Of a DNA stretch of 64,000 nt, positions 1 through 7,153 are shown piece by piece. The DNA lies in assembly GCA_041655275.1 (NCBI GenBank), contig JBBAFU010000006.1, forward strand, positions 1 through 64,000, given 5' to 3'. Position 1 is the first letter of the stretch. Every line of letters starts with the position of its first letter. Source of the stretch: JAJYRX01 sp041655275. Lineage in GTDB: Bacteria > Pseudomonadota > Gammaproteobacteria > Burkholderiales > Burkholderiaceae_B. The position numbers and the translations under genes were made by a program. Under the pieces are notes generated by a model. That model had not been told where the DNA came from and did no database searches. It saw only the letters and a list, made by a program, of their open reading frames with translations.

Positions 1-1165
1 GCGCAGCGAACAGCGTAACCACGCCACGCGGCACCAGCTCCCCCCAGATGAACCGTGGCGGCTTCGGCGGGTTTGTCAGCAGATCGGCAATGGACACCGG
101 CTGCAATGGCGTGCCCTGGTAAAGCGGCTCCGACTCAGCGGCGGCTTGCTGTTGCCTGTAGTCGCGCTGGCGTTGCTTCTGCCACTGCGGGCATAGGTCG
201 CGGGCCGCTTGTCGCACCGCTGCGGCCATGTCTCCGCCGTGCTCAAAATGCACGTACAGATCGAACGCATCGTGTGTATGCCCATCGGCCAGCGGGTCGC
301 TCCCGTGGTGACTGTAGTATTTGCCGTCGAGTATCACTACCCCAGGCTCTTTGCTCTCGCTGGCAGGGTGCATCCATCGCTTCCCCACCTGCTTGTATCC
401 GTAATGCCCGAGTAGCGCATCTATGCTGTATGCCTCGTTGTACAACTCTATGGGGCTTTGTTGCCCATCTTGCAGGGGACCACACTGGCGGGGCGCTGGG
501 GACGCGCTGGCGGCCTCCTGTAGCGCCTTGTGCTCCATCTGCTCCCTGTACCGCGCCGCTGCTTCAGCCAGGCTTGCCGTGCGCGGATCGAGCGGCTCGC
601 CTTCCCCGATGGCATGGCTGTAATACCCTGCGGTCTGCGGCATGACGAAAGGGGCGTACAACACCTGCTGCGCTCTATGAGCACTGGGGTCGCCACCAAA
701 GCAATGCACAAGATATTCCTGCATCGCGTGCCACTGATCGAACGCGCAAGCATGGCTAAGCTCTATCAGCACGCGCCATCTGTGATCTTTTGGTGTGCTG
801 TTGCCCGTGGAGTAAATAACATAGCTGTCAATGCCATGCTCTTGCAGGCGCGCCTGTATGTCGCTCAGGGCCGGATTGCCGCTGTCGATGTCTGCCCATA
901 GCATCGTATATCGATCGTGCGCCAGCGCCGCCTCTTTCGTCTTGGCAGGGCCGTCATGCGGTGCTATCGCCGGGGCTTTTCTTTTTGCAGCTTTCGGGTC
1001 GGCTGCTTCAATGGTCTGCGGATCTTGTGCCAGCCGTTTCAGATCATCGAAACTGACATAGCTGAAATTCTCGGTTTGTTGAACATGCGTTGCCCATAGC
1101 ATGGCAAGCGCGGGCTTGTCTGCTGCGTCTGGGTGTGCAGCCTGGGCTAGATCGGGGGCGATCAT
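1..1165 (-). CDS. Primase/helicase-type replication protein of the element (partial, runs off left edge)
   Basis: I translated the minus strand from ATG at 1165; the frame stays open to base 1, giving about 388 residues without a stop. Residues ~105-150 contain ADIDSG and, about 35 residues later, TPKDHRWRVLIEL, a pattern typical of phage and plasmid primase-polymerase or RepB-like domains. The last residues (FIWGELVPRGVVTLFAA) match the approach to the Walker A loop of RepA-like AAA helicases, so the ATPase half lies beyond the window. A GGGGG ribosome site sits 7 bases before the ATG, and the AlpA stop is 10 bases upstream. The likely role is replicating the excised element. The family call is by motif only; the frame itself is clear. 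Confidence 0.7.
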   Translation of the reverse strand, partial: MIAPDLAQAAHPDAADKPALAMLWATHVQQTENFSYVSFDDLKRLAQDPQTIEAADPKAAKRKAPAIAPHDGPAKTKEAALAHDRYTMLWADIDSGNPALSDIQARLQEHGIDSYVIYSTGNSTPKDHRWRVLIELSHACAFDQWHAMQEYLVHCFGGDPSAHRAQQVLYAPFVMPQTAGYYSHAIGEGEPLDPRTASLAEAAARYREQMEHKALQEAASASPAPRQCGPLQDGQQSPIELYNEAYSIDALLGHYGYKQVGKRWMHPASESKEPGVVILDGKYYSHHGSDPLADGHTHDAFDLYVHFEHGGDMAAAVRQAARDLCPQWQKQRQRDYRQQQAAAESEPLYQGTPLQPVSIADLLTNPPKPPRFIWGELVPRGVVTLFAA

Positions 1166-1175
1166 GGCTAGCCCC

Positions 1176-1379
1176 CTAGCAGCGGCTTTCGGCTATACGT
1201 TGTTGAATCCAGCTTTCAACTTCGGCGGCAATCCATCTTTTGGTTCTGATACCTACGGCAATGGGCTGGGGGAACCCTTCGTTTGCCATCTTTGAATAAA
1301 CCGTTTGCGTGCTGCGAACGCCGATCTGGCGCTTCACCGCGTTGATGTCAAGCAATACAGTTTGAGTTTCGGTAGCCAT
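1176..1379 (-). CDS. AlpA-family transcriptional regulator / excisionase-like
   Basis: This 67-residue protein is the usual length of AlpA/Xis-type MerR-like winged helix-turn-helix proteins. The first half (VKRQIGVRSTQTVYSKMANE) is the recognition helix region. It is followed by the family hallmark FPQPIAVGIRTKRW and a C-terminal helix (EVESWIQQRI). AlpA of P4-like elements activates the integrase or acts as a recombination directionality factor. Here it lies between the primase and the 180-aa protein, 68 bases downstream of the latter, in the same direction. It probably controls excision; whether it binds the repeats upstream of int is inference. Confidence 0.85.
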   Translation of the reverse strand: MATETQTVLLDINAVKRQIGVRSTQTVYSKMANEGFPQPIAVGIRTKRWIAAEVESWIQQRIAESRC

Positions 1380-1447
1380 GTTTTAACCTCGTTAATAGGT
1401 TGTTGGAACATGGTTACCCATTATTCGCATACATCGCACCGGGAACA

Positions 1448-1990
1448 TTATTTTCCAGGCATCTTTCCTAAATAGGCTTCCAGCCGCTTTAGCAGATCCA
1501 CTTCTGTTTCAGCCTCCCGTTGCCATTCTCTGCATCGTTTATCAAACGCGCTAACAGACATTTCCATGCCTGTAATTTCCGCTTCTTGATCAATGGCAAT
1601 CTGCCTGGCCTTCTGCTTTGCGTAGCTTGGTGTTTGGCCTTGCTCAATCAGCCTTTCCCGCTCGCGCAGGAACGCCACAATGGGGCGCGTCATCTGGCTG
1701 CGATATTGCGCGTCTTTCTGTTGCCTGCCCTGCTTTTTCGTCAGCCCCAGCTTATTACTGAATGCAGCCAGTGCATCGCGCCGGGCATTATCACCTGCCT
1801 GGGTTTGCGGATAACGCAGAGGCTCGAGCGCTTTAGCCAGTGCTTGCAAATCTCTAGCGTCTGGCGTCTGTCCTTGCTCCACCGCTTTGCAGAATCGTTC
1901 GATGACAATATGCCCTTTCGTCATTCCGATAAATGCGCCGATCTCAATTAAATGGCTTAATGTCAGCACGTCTGGCTTATTGTCATTCAT
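1448..1990 (-). CDS. Unknown element protein, translationally coupled to the integrase
   Basis: A 180-residue soluble, strongly charged protein that I do not recognise. Its first ~70 residues (LSHLIEIGAFIGM, IVIERFCKAVEQG, DLQALAKALEPL) look helical. The middle is rich in Lys, Gln and Arg (KKQGRQQKDAQYRSQ), and residues ~105-175 form a likely helical region ending near LLKRLEAYLGKM. No signal peptide or membrane segment is seen. Its ATG overlaps the integrase stop as ATGA (1987-1990), so it is translated with int and probably made in fixed ratio. A role in DNA binding, recombination or copy control is possible but only suggested by position and charge. Confidence 0.6.
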   Translation of the reverse strand: MNDNKPDVLTLSHLIEIGAFIGMTKGHIVIERFCKAVEQGQTPDARDLQALAKALEPLRYPQTQAGDNARRDALAAFSNKLGLTKKQGRQQKDAQYRSQMTRPIVAFLRERERLIEQGQTPSYAKQKARQIAIDQEAEITGMEMSVSAFDKRCREWQREAETEVDLLKRLEAYLGKMPGK

Positions 1991-3300
1991 AACGCCACCT
2001 TGCGCCGCATCCGGGTTACCTTCGCTGGCCGCTGCTCGAGCGCGTTGTACAGCGCCATCAATGCCTGCTCTTTCTCAGGCGCGCGATCATAGGCGTCATA
2101 ATGTCGCGCTTGCACGCCTGCAACGCCATGCGATTGCAGATGCCCGCGAATCTCCCGTGATATACCGATTCGCGCCAGCAGCGTCTCTACGCCGCTGCGC
2201 ACCTGCTTGAGCTGAAACCCCGGTAGCGTATCGGCCATGATGGCCTGCGCCCACTTGCTCACTGTGCTGGCGCTGATATGCGTCTGGCCGCCGTCGGTGC
2301 TCAGTGCGTAATGCCCGCCGCTTGACGCTTCAGCCAGGGCCTTTCTGGCGGCCGGAATCAATGGCAGAGTATGCGCGCGCGGCTCACTACCAGGCCGCCC
2401 CTTGCCATCAAATAGCGTGATCATGCCATCGCCCACGTCCAGGCTCAGCAGGCGCACCAGCTGGGCAATGCGCTGGCCACCCGTCAGCAGGTGCAAACGT
2501 AGCACTGCACCACGCACACCCGGCACGCGCTTGATGGCGCGCCAGTACAACATCATGTCATCGAGTTGCAGCGGATCTTTGTCTGCCCGGTTCTGTGCGG
2601 TGTCAGGCACCGTATCGGCCGCCGGATTGTGGCGGATCTTGAATGCCTTGAATTTCACCGGCACACTGGCATCCAGGCGCGCGCGCTTGGCCGTCTCATA
2701 GGCCGCCCGCACGTAGGATCTCAGCTTGTTGGCCGTGCGCCCTTTGCCGGCATCCAGCAGCCGGCGCATCATGTCGGCAATATCTTCTGGTTCGATCTCC
2801 ACCGCCGCCCGGTTCGCCAGCCTGGGGAACGCTTCCATGACGTGCAACGTGAATATCGAGCGGGCATCACGATGCGAGCTGCGCCCGAGTGCTTCCAGGT
2901 GATCGCAATACATCAGCAGCAGGCGCTCCAGCGTCTGCTCGTTGGCTTCCAGCTGCGCCTCATAGGCTTGTCTGGCCGCGTCACGTTCGGCCTGGCGGAT
3001 GGCTTCATAGCCGCCCTGCTCGCGGTTGTCTTGATGCTGTCTGGCAATGTCGATGGCCACCTGGCGGGCCGCTGCTATCGAGTAACCGTATCGGGTTGGC
3101 TTCACGGATCGCGGGGCGGCTCGGCTGTCGTACTGGCCGATGGGCACCCGTACCGTCTTTCTGTTCAGTGCGCCGCGCCAGTAGAACGTCGTTACCCCGG
3201 ATCTGTCCTGGCGGGCTTCCAGCGTGCCCACGGGGTTAACTTTTTCCAGTGCGGTATATCGCCCCGGTGCCAGTGTTTTGATGATCTCGAATGGTTCCAT
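1987..3300 (-). CDS. int: Tyrosine recombinase / phage-type integrase
   Basis: This 437-residue site-specific recombinase inserts and excises the element at tRNA-Asn. The N-terminus (~1-60) resembles an arm-site DNA-binding domain. A charged helical linker (~85-135) and a SAM-like core-binding region (~120-215) follow. The catalytic domain shows Arg277 (GGQR), Lys300 (FDGKGR), the box II segment LKQVRSG with Arg368, His387 (RGHLQSHG) and the nucleophile Tyr401 or Tyr404 (HYDAYD). Box II has Lys where His is usual, which is tolerated in some members. The gene reads away from the att site, with its start 147 bases from the tRNA fragment. It appears intact, so the element may still be mobile. 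Confidence 0.93.
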   Translation of the reverse strand: MEPFEIIKTLAPGRYTALEKVNPVGTLEARQDRSGVTTFYWRGALNRKTVRVPIGQYDSRAAPRSVKPTRYGYSIAAARQVAIDIARQHQDNREQGGYEAIRQAERDAARQAYEAQLEANEQTLERLLLMYCDHLEALGRSSHRDARSIFTLHVMEAFPRLANRAAVEIEPEDIADMMRRLLDAGKGRTANKLRSYVRAAYETAKRARLDASVPVKFKAFKIRHNPAADTVPDTAQNRADKDPLQLDDMMLYWRAIKRVPGVRGAVLRLHLLTGGQRIAQLVRLLSLDVGDGMITLFDGKGRPGSEPRAHTLPLIPAARKALAEASSGGHYALSTDGGQTHISASTVSKWAQAIMADTLPGFQLKQVRSGVETLLARIGISREIRGHLQSHGVAGVQARHYDAYDRAPEKEQALMALYNALEQRPAKVTRMRRKVAL

Positions 3301-3321
3301 TTGCCTAGTCCGTTAGTCGTA

Positions 3322-3343
3322 CGTTTACGTCTCGTTTACGTCT
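3322..3343. repeat. Tandem 11-bp direct repeat upstream of int
   Basis: Two perfect head-to-tail copies of CGTTTACGTCT lie 21-43 bases upstream of the integrase start, between int and the att core. Such repeats are typical of integrase arm-type sites or Xis/AlpA binding sites; which applies here is inference. Confidence 0.6.
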
Positions 3344-3345
3344 TT

Positions 3346-3362
3346 CCATTGTATGGCAATGG
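3346..3362. repeat. Inverted repeat CCATTG-N5-CAATGG upstream of int
   Basis: Perfect 6-base arms with a 5-base spacer lie just beyond the tandem repeats, in the int promoter region. This is a candidate operator or recombinase accessory site. Confidence 0.4.
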
Positions 3363-3447
3363 ATGACTTTGGACTAGTCTGGAAAGTGATCAGTGTTAAA
3401 TCAATGAGTTATGGATTCCAATAAAATCCAATCTGTATAGGGGACTA

Positions 3448-3496
3448 CGGACTGTTAATCCGCAGGTCGCTGGTTCGAGTCCAGCTTGGGGAGCCA
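3448..3496 (+). pseudogene. 3' fragment of tRNA-Asn(GTT), the att core of the element
   Basis: The sequence runs from the anticodon stem (CGGA), through the loop CTGTTAA with anticodon GTT, the variable loop, the T-arm GGTTCGAGTCC and the acceptor strand to encoded CCA. There is no D-arm or 5' acceptor strand upstream: the bases before 3448 do not pair. This is the duplicated 3' half made when an element integrates in a tRNA gene. The functional tRNA-Asn should be rebuilt at the other, unseen end. Confidence 0.85.
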
Positions 3497-3503
3497 CGAG
3501 ATC

Positions 3504-3544
3504 AAAAACGCCGGCAGCCACGAGTATGTGCTGCCGGCGTTTTT
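3504..3544 (+). terminator. Rho-independent terminator after the tRNA-Asn fragment
   Basis: A perfect 14-bp stem (3504-3517 with 3531-3544) is flanked by A and T runs, so it can act in both directions. It starts 8 bases after the CCA end and is probably the native tRNA-Asn terminator, now separated from its tRNA promoter by the element. Confidence 0.85.
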
Positions 3545-3693
3545 CTTTTTCATCCCTTGTTCTTGACACCATCGCGCCCCTGCGCATTGCCAATCCCGGC
3601 AATATCCCGTACAACAAGATAAGCGGCAAGCTTGGGCGGCGCCATGCAGAATGCCTGCCCTGTCCCTGTTCTTTCACTGCGGGAGAGAGTGCA

Positions 3694-4149
3694 ATGAATG
3701 ACAAAAGAAGAACATTGCTGACCGGCATGATTGCCACACTGGCCCTGAGCGGCTGCGCCCAGCTCAACCTCAAACCCAACGACAAGATCTTCCTGGATGC
3801 CGACGTCCTGTTCGAATTCGGCAAGCACACGCTCAAGCCTGAAGGGCGCAGGCAGATCCAGCAATATGTGCCCTCCATCAAGATGCGCGGGGAAACCTGG
3901 GTCACCGTCATCGGCCATACGGATCGCATTGGCAACCAGCGCGCCAACGACGCACTGTCGCTGCGGCGTGCAGAAGCGGTGCGTGAGGTGCTGGTCGCAG
4001 AAGGCCTGATGGCCGATCGGGTGAGCGCCCGTGGTGCGGGTTCGCGCAATCCGGTAGTGGAATGCCCGGACCAGCCCCGCAATCAGCTCATCCAGTGCCT
4101 GGCACCCAACCGGCGGGTCGAGATCAACATTTCAGAGGTTCGCTGGTAG
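3694..4149 (+). CDS. OmpA-family lipoprotein (peptidoglycan-binding)
   Basis: The 151-residue protein begins with a lipoprotein signal (MNDKRRTLLTGMIATLALSG then Cys21; lipobox LSGC) and continues into an OmpA-C domain. That domain contains FEFGKHTLKPEGRRQI, GHTDRIGNQRANDALSLRRAEAV and a closing NRRVEINI. The GHTD and NRRVEI motifs bind diaminopimelate of peptidoglycan, so the protein should tie the outer membrane to the wall. ATG at 3694 is chosen over upstream in-frame starts because it follows GGGAGAG and gives a proper signal peptide. Its end overlaps the convergent receptor gene by 26 bases. An extra Cys pair (VECPDQPRNQLIQC) inside the domain may form a disulfide. Confidence 0.92.
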   Translation: MNDKRRTLLTGMIATLALSGCAQLNLKPNDKIFLDADVLFEFGKHTLKPEGRRQIQQYVPSIKMRGETWVTVIGHTDRIGNQRANDALSLRRAEAVREVLVAEGLMADRVSARGAGSRNPVVECPDQPRNQLIQCLAPNRRVEINISEVRW

Positions 4150-5359
4150 CGCCGGCCATGTTTTCGGCGGATGCCATGCGTACGAGACAGACGGCAAACA
4201 CTTCTTCGCCCTGCATGCGGCGCTGACCCTGTATATCGATCAGCACCTGGCTGCCGTCGAGTCGTCGTGCAAGACAGCGCACACTCACACCCTGGGGATC
4301 CATGCCCTGCAACGCATCCTGGTCCCAGAAGTGACGGCAGTTGCTGTCGACGAAGAGACTTTGTGTGCTCACGTCCAGCAGCTGATCCGCACTTTCATAA
4401 CCCAGCAGGTCCGCCAGATTCTGGTTGGCGTAGATCAACTGGCGATGCAGAATGCTGCACACCCCGAGCCCGGGCATTTCCGCCAGCCCTTTCAGGACGT
4501 GTTCGCTGAGCTGCAGGCCATGATACTTGCGCCGCTGCTCATCGACGGTGGCGCTCATCTTCCGGACTGCGTCATCGAGCGTTGCCGCGAGCGCACCGAG
4601 TTCGTCACGGGATCGATGCCGGAAACGCACGTGATAATCGCCACGGGCAACGCGCCGCGCACCGGCAATCAGCTGCCCCAGCGGGCGTGCCACGCTGCGA
4701 TGCATGATGAGCAGTGAGAGAATGAGCGCGACAATGAGCAGCCCGATGGACCATAACAAACGCCTGACCGCACGCTGCTGGCTGAATTCCAGATCACGAA
4801 GGATGCTTGCCACCATCTGCTCCGATGCGTGCAGCAGTGCCGTGGCGCGCGACAGGGACTGGCGATGCAGTGCGAGCATGTTTTCGGGCGAAACCGCACC
4901 CGGGTCGGCATTCTCGTAAAGCCTGGCCACGAGTATGGCTTCAATATCGACGCGGTACTGTATCCAGTGACGCCGCACCGCATCCAGAAGATGACGGTGC
5001 CACGCATTCATGGGCGGCAGTTGCGTATCAAAGACACGGCCGCCTTGCGACAGGGCCTGCATCAACTGTTCGAATTCCGCCATGCCGTTACGTACGGGGC
5101 GTGCGTTCTGTTTCGGGAGCCCGATGTATTGCATGACATCGATTTCGATCTTGCGGCTCAGCATGCGCAGCTTGCCCGCAACGCTGACGACACCTGCGAT
5201 ATGATCGCCGTCTTTCATCACCGTCCGGGCAAAATAGAAATTGACACCTGCCAGCGCCACCACCACGATGCCGATCAGGGCCAGCTTGAAGGCCAGCGGG
5301 ATGCGCGACGGCCAGAAGACGGGGGCGGGGAAAAACTTCAGGCCCGGGCGGCGTTTCAT
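4124..5359 (-). CDS. Membrane receptor: PilJ/NarX-type sensor, HAMP and PAS, without output domain
   Basis: A 411-residue inner-membrane protein. TM1 lies at ~25-45 and a periplasmic helical sensor carries the PilJ N-terminal hallmark (VAGKLRMLSRKIEIDVMQYI). TM2 at ~203-222 is followed by a HAMP domain (RPLGQLIAGARRVARGDY ... RDELGALAATLDDAV). A PAS-like domain then covers ~290-395 (LIYANQNLADLLGYESADQ). It stops there, with no histidine kinase, GGDEF, EAL or methyl-accepting domain. The sensor type is known from NarX and PilJ receptors, so the ligand could be an anion, but this is unproven. It overlaps the lipoprotein gene tail to tail and follows the DUF488 gene by 5 bases, so the two minus-strand genes probably share a transcript. 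Confidence 0.8.
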   Translation of the reverse strand: MKRRPGLKFFPAPVFWPSRIPLAFKLALIGIVVVALAGVNFYFARTVMKDGDHIAGVVSVAGKLRMLSRKIEIDVMQYIGLPKQNARPVRNGMAEFEQLMQALSQGGRVFDTQLPPMNAWHRHLLDAVRRHWIQYRVDIEAILVARLYENADPGAVSPENMLALHRQSLSRATALLHASEQMVASILRDLEFSQQRAVRRLLWSIGLLIVALILSLLIMHRSVARPLGQLIAGARRVARGDYHVRFRHRSRDELGALAATLDDAVRKMSATVDEQRRKYHGLQLSEHVLKGLAEMPGLGVCSILHRQLIYANQNLADLLGYESADQLLDVSTQSLFVDSNCRHFWDQDALQGMDPQGVSVRCLARRLDGSQVLIDIQGQRRMQGEEVFAVCLVRMASAENMAGATSEPLKC

Positions 5360-5364
5360 GCCAT

Positions 5365-5748
5365 TCAGGTCTGCATCTGGCGCGAATCGCGAAGGCGTTG
5401 CAATTCCTCTGCCAGCACAATGGCGTGGTTGTGCCGGGTATCGCGCGCGCCGTAAAGCAGGACGATATCCTGCTTGCCGGCTTCATCCAGCAGCGCGCTC
5501 ATGGCCTGCTGCTGTTCCGGCGAGCGCAGCTCGCCGCGATATTTCTCACAGAACCCGGGCCAGTTGGCCGGCTTGTGGTCAAACCACCGGCGCAAGTCCG
5601 GCGTTGGCGCCAGCGTCTTGCTCCAGCAGTCAAAACTGAAGGCCTCCCGGGCCACACCCCGTGGCCAGAGCCGATCAATAAACACCCGATAACCGGGCCC
5701 GGCCGCCGGCTCATCGTACAGGCGCCGGATATGGATGGATGCACTCAT
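5365..5748 (-). CDS. DUF488 (YeaO-like) family protein
   Basis: The 127-residue cytosolic protein has all the hallmarks of the family: RLYDEPAAGPGYRVFIDRLWPRG near the start, WFDHKPANWPGF in the middle and LLYGARDTRHNHAIVL near the end. The biochemical function of DUF488 is not established. It is preceded by AGGAG 7 bases before the ATG and lies 5 bases upstream of the receptor gene, suggesting co-transcription. Confidence 0.88.
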   Translation of the reverse strand: MSASIHIRRLYDEPAAGPGYRVFIDRLWPRGVAREAFSFDCWSKTLAPTPDLRRWFDHKPANWPGFCEKYRGELRSPEQQQAMSALLDEAGKQDIVLLYGARDTRHNHAIVLAEELQRLRDSRQMQT

Positions 5749-5938
5749 GGGAATGCTCCTGTGGTATCAGACTCACAATTCAAGTATCGCACAATACCTT
5801 AACTGGATCGCCTCATGTCTTTCCTGGCGCACACAAGCACATACACCCCATGTGCGATATTTGCTATAAGGGACAGAGTCCAGCAAACATCATCGCGCAG
5901 TGCATGCCGCACTTGCGCGGTTTCCGGGAAACCGCCCC

Positions 5939-6436
5939 ATGATCGTATTATTCATCGTGGCCATCGTTGGCACTGTCGCTTTGCTCTACTATTGGTCACA
6001 AACGGTGTCCACAACACGTCAGGATTACCAGGATCAGCGCGAGCTGGCAGAGCTGTCTGAAGGGCGGGCGCAATTCCTGCTGGATGAATCCCACCTGCTC
6101 TGGGAACAGCTCCTTCTGCTCGAAACCCTGGGGCTTTCCGGTGACCGCCATCGCCTGGCATTCGAGCTCAATCTGCTATTGCCCTACCTATGGCAGCCTC
6201 AGCCCAACCCCTTCTATGCCAAGGAGTTGCGCATCAAGGCCGAACCCCTCGTGAAAGCCATCGATGATCCCGTCATCAGCCGGCTCTGGGCCGAAGGCAC
6301 GCTGGAATCCATCAACCGCATTCCGCTCACGCTCATCGGCCAGGTGCGCGATGCCGGCTACGACCCCAATCTCGGGCAGGTACGCCAGCATGATCGCTGG
6401 TACCCCACCTGGCGCCTCTGGTCCGATGAGGATTGA
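5939..6436 (+). CDS. Unknown membrane-anchored protein
   Basis: The 165-residue protein has one N-terminal membrane segment (IVLFIVAIVGTVALLYYW) followed by a soluble, mostly helical domain. The domain contains ELSEGRAQFLLDESHLLWEQLLLLET, a Trp/Pro-rich stretch (LPYLWQPQPNPFY) and a closing WYPTWRLWSDED. I do not recognise the family. ATG at 5939 is preferred; a GTG 13 codons upstream (5900) would put a charged stretch before the membrane anchor. It stands alone between divergent DUF488 and the convergent liv operon, whose last gene ends 6 bases away. It may face the periplasm. Confidence 0.65.
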   Translation: MIVLFIVAIVGTVALLYYWSQTVSTTRQDYQDQRELAELSEGRAQFLLDESHLLWEQLLLLETLGLSGDRHRLAFELNLLLPYLWQPQPNPFYAKELRIKAEPLVKAIDDPVISRLWAEGTLESINRIPLTLIGQVRDAGYDPNLGQVRQHDRWYPTWRLWSDED

Positions 6437-6442
6437 TGCGGG

Positions 6443-7153
6443 CTATACCCCCAGATAGCGTTGCCAGAGCCGCCGGTCGGCATCCAGCGCCCGGGAGTCG
6501 CCCTCCCAGACGACACGCCCTCTTTCCAGGATCACATGCCGGTCCGCCAGCTCGAGCAGGCGCTCTATGTACTTGTCAACGACCAGTATGGTCTGGCCCA
6601 TGGCACGAAGCTGCGCCAGGCAACGCCAGATCTCCTCGCGCACCCGGGGTGCCAGGCCTTCGCTGGCCTCATCCAGTATCAACAGGCGTGGATTGGTCAC
6701 CAGCGCCCGCCCCAGGGCCAGCATCTGCTGTTCACCACCGGAAAGCTGATTGCCCAGGTGAGTGGCGCGCTCTGCCAGGCGTGGAAATAATGTATATACA
6801 CGCTCCGGCGTCCATAAAAACTCGGATACGTCGTTGCGATGGGCAAGAAAGGCCTGAAGGTGCTCGTGCACTGTAAGATTCGGAAAACATTGTCTTCCTT
6901 CCGGGACGATGGCCACACCGGCGCGCGCGATGCGATCCGGTCTCCAGCCCGTAATATCCCGGCCATTGAAGTCCACCCGTCCTGCATTCAGTGGCAGCAA
7001 ACCGAGCAGACTGCGCAGCAAGGTCGTCTTGCCCATGCCGTTGCGCCCGAGCACGGTCACCACCTCGCCCTGGGCAACTTGCAGATCCACGCCAAACAGT
7101 ACCTGGCTGGCCCCATAGCCGCCCTCAAGGCCTGTTGCACACAGCAGCCTCAT
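6443..7153 (-). CDS. livF: Branched-chain amino acid-type ABC transporter ATPase LivF
   Basis: A 236-residue ATP-binding subunit with Walker A GRNGMGKTT (~36-44), Q-loop region, signature LSGGEQQML (~135) and Walker B LLILDEASEG (~155). The layout and length fit LivF of the HAAT family. It pairs with LivG to power import through LivHM. Its ATG overlaps the livG stop as ATGA, and it is the last gene of the livKHMGF operon. The substrate cannot be read from the sequence: members of this family carry amino acids, urea, short amides or aromatic acids. Confidence 0.92.
   Translation of the reverse strand: MRLLCATGLEGGYGASQVLFGVDLQVAQGEVVTVLGRNGMGKTTLLRSLLGLLPLNAGRVDFNGRDITGWRPDRIARAGVAIVPEGRQCFPNLTVHEHLQAFLAHRNDVSEFLWTPERVYTLFPRLAERATHLGNQLSGGEQQMLALGRALVTNPRLLILDEASEGLAPRVREEIWRCLAQLRAMGQTILVVDKYIERLLELADRHVILERGRVVWEGDSRALDADRRLWQRYLGV

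Larger units (their letters stand above)
1..3496. mobile_element. Right end of an integrative element inserted in tRNA-Asn
   Basis: Four minus-strand genes (primase/helicase, AlpA-type regulator, unknown protein, tyrosine integrase) lie directly left of a 3' fragment of tRNA-Asn(GTT). Ordinary core genes begin right after it. An integrase next to a tRNA fragment, with AlpA and a primase-helicase, is the known core layout of P4-like satellites and integrative islands. The left end, the cargo and the intact tRNA-Asn copy are outside the window, so the size and class of the element cannot be told. Confidence 0.8.

Noticed and set aside
3430..3496. A complete tRNA-Asn gene
   Set aside because: There is no 5' acceptor strand, D-arm or full anticodon stem upstream of 3448; only the 3' part is present.
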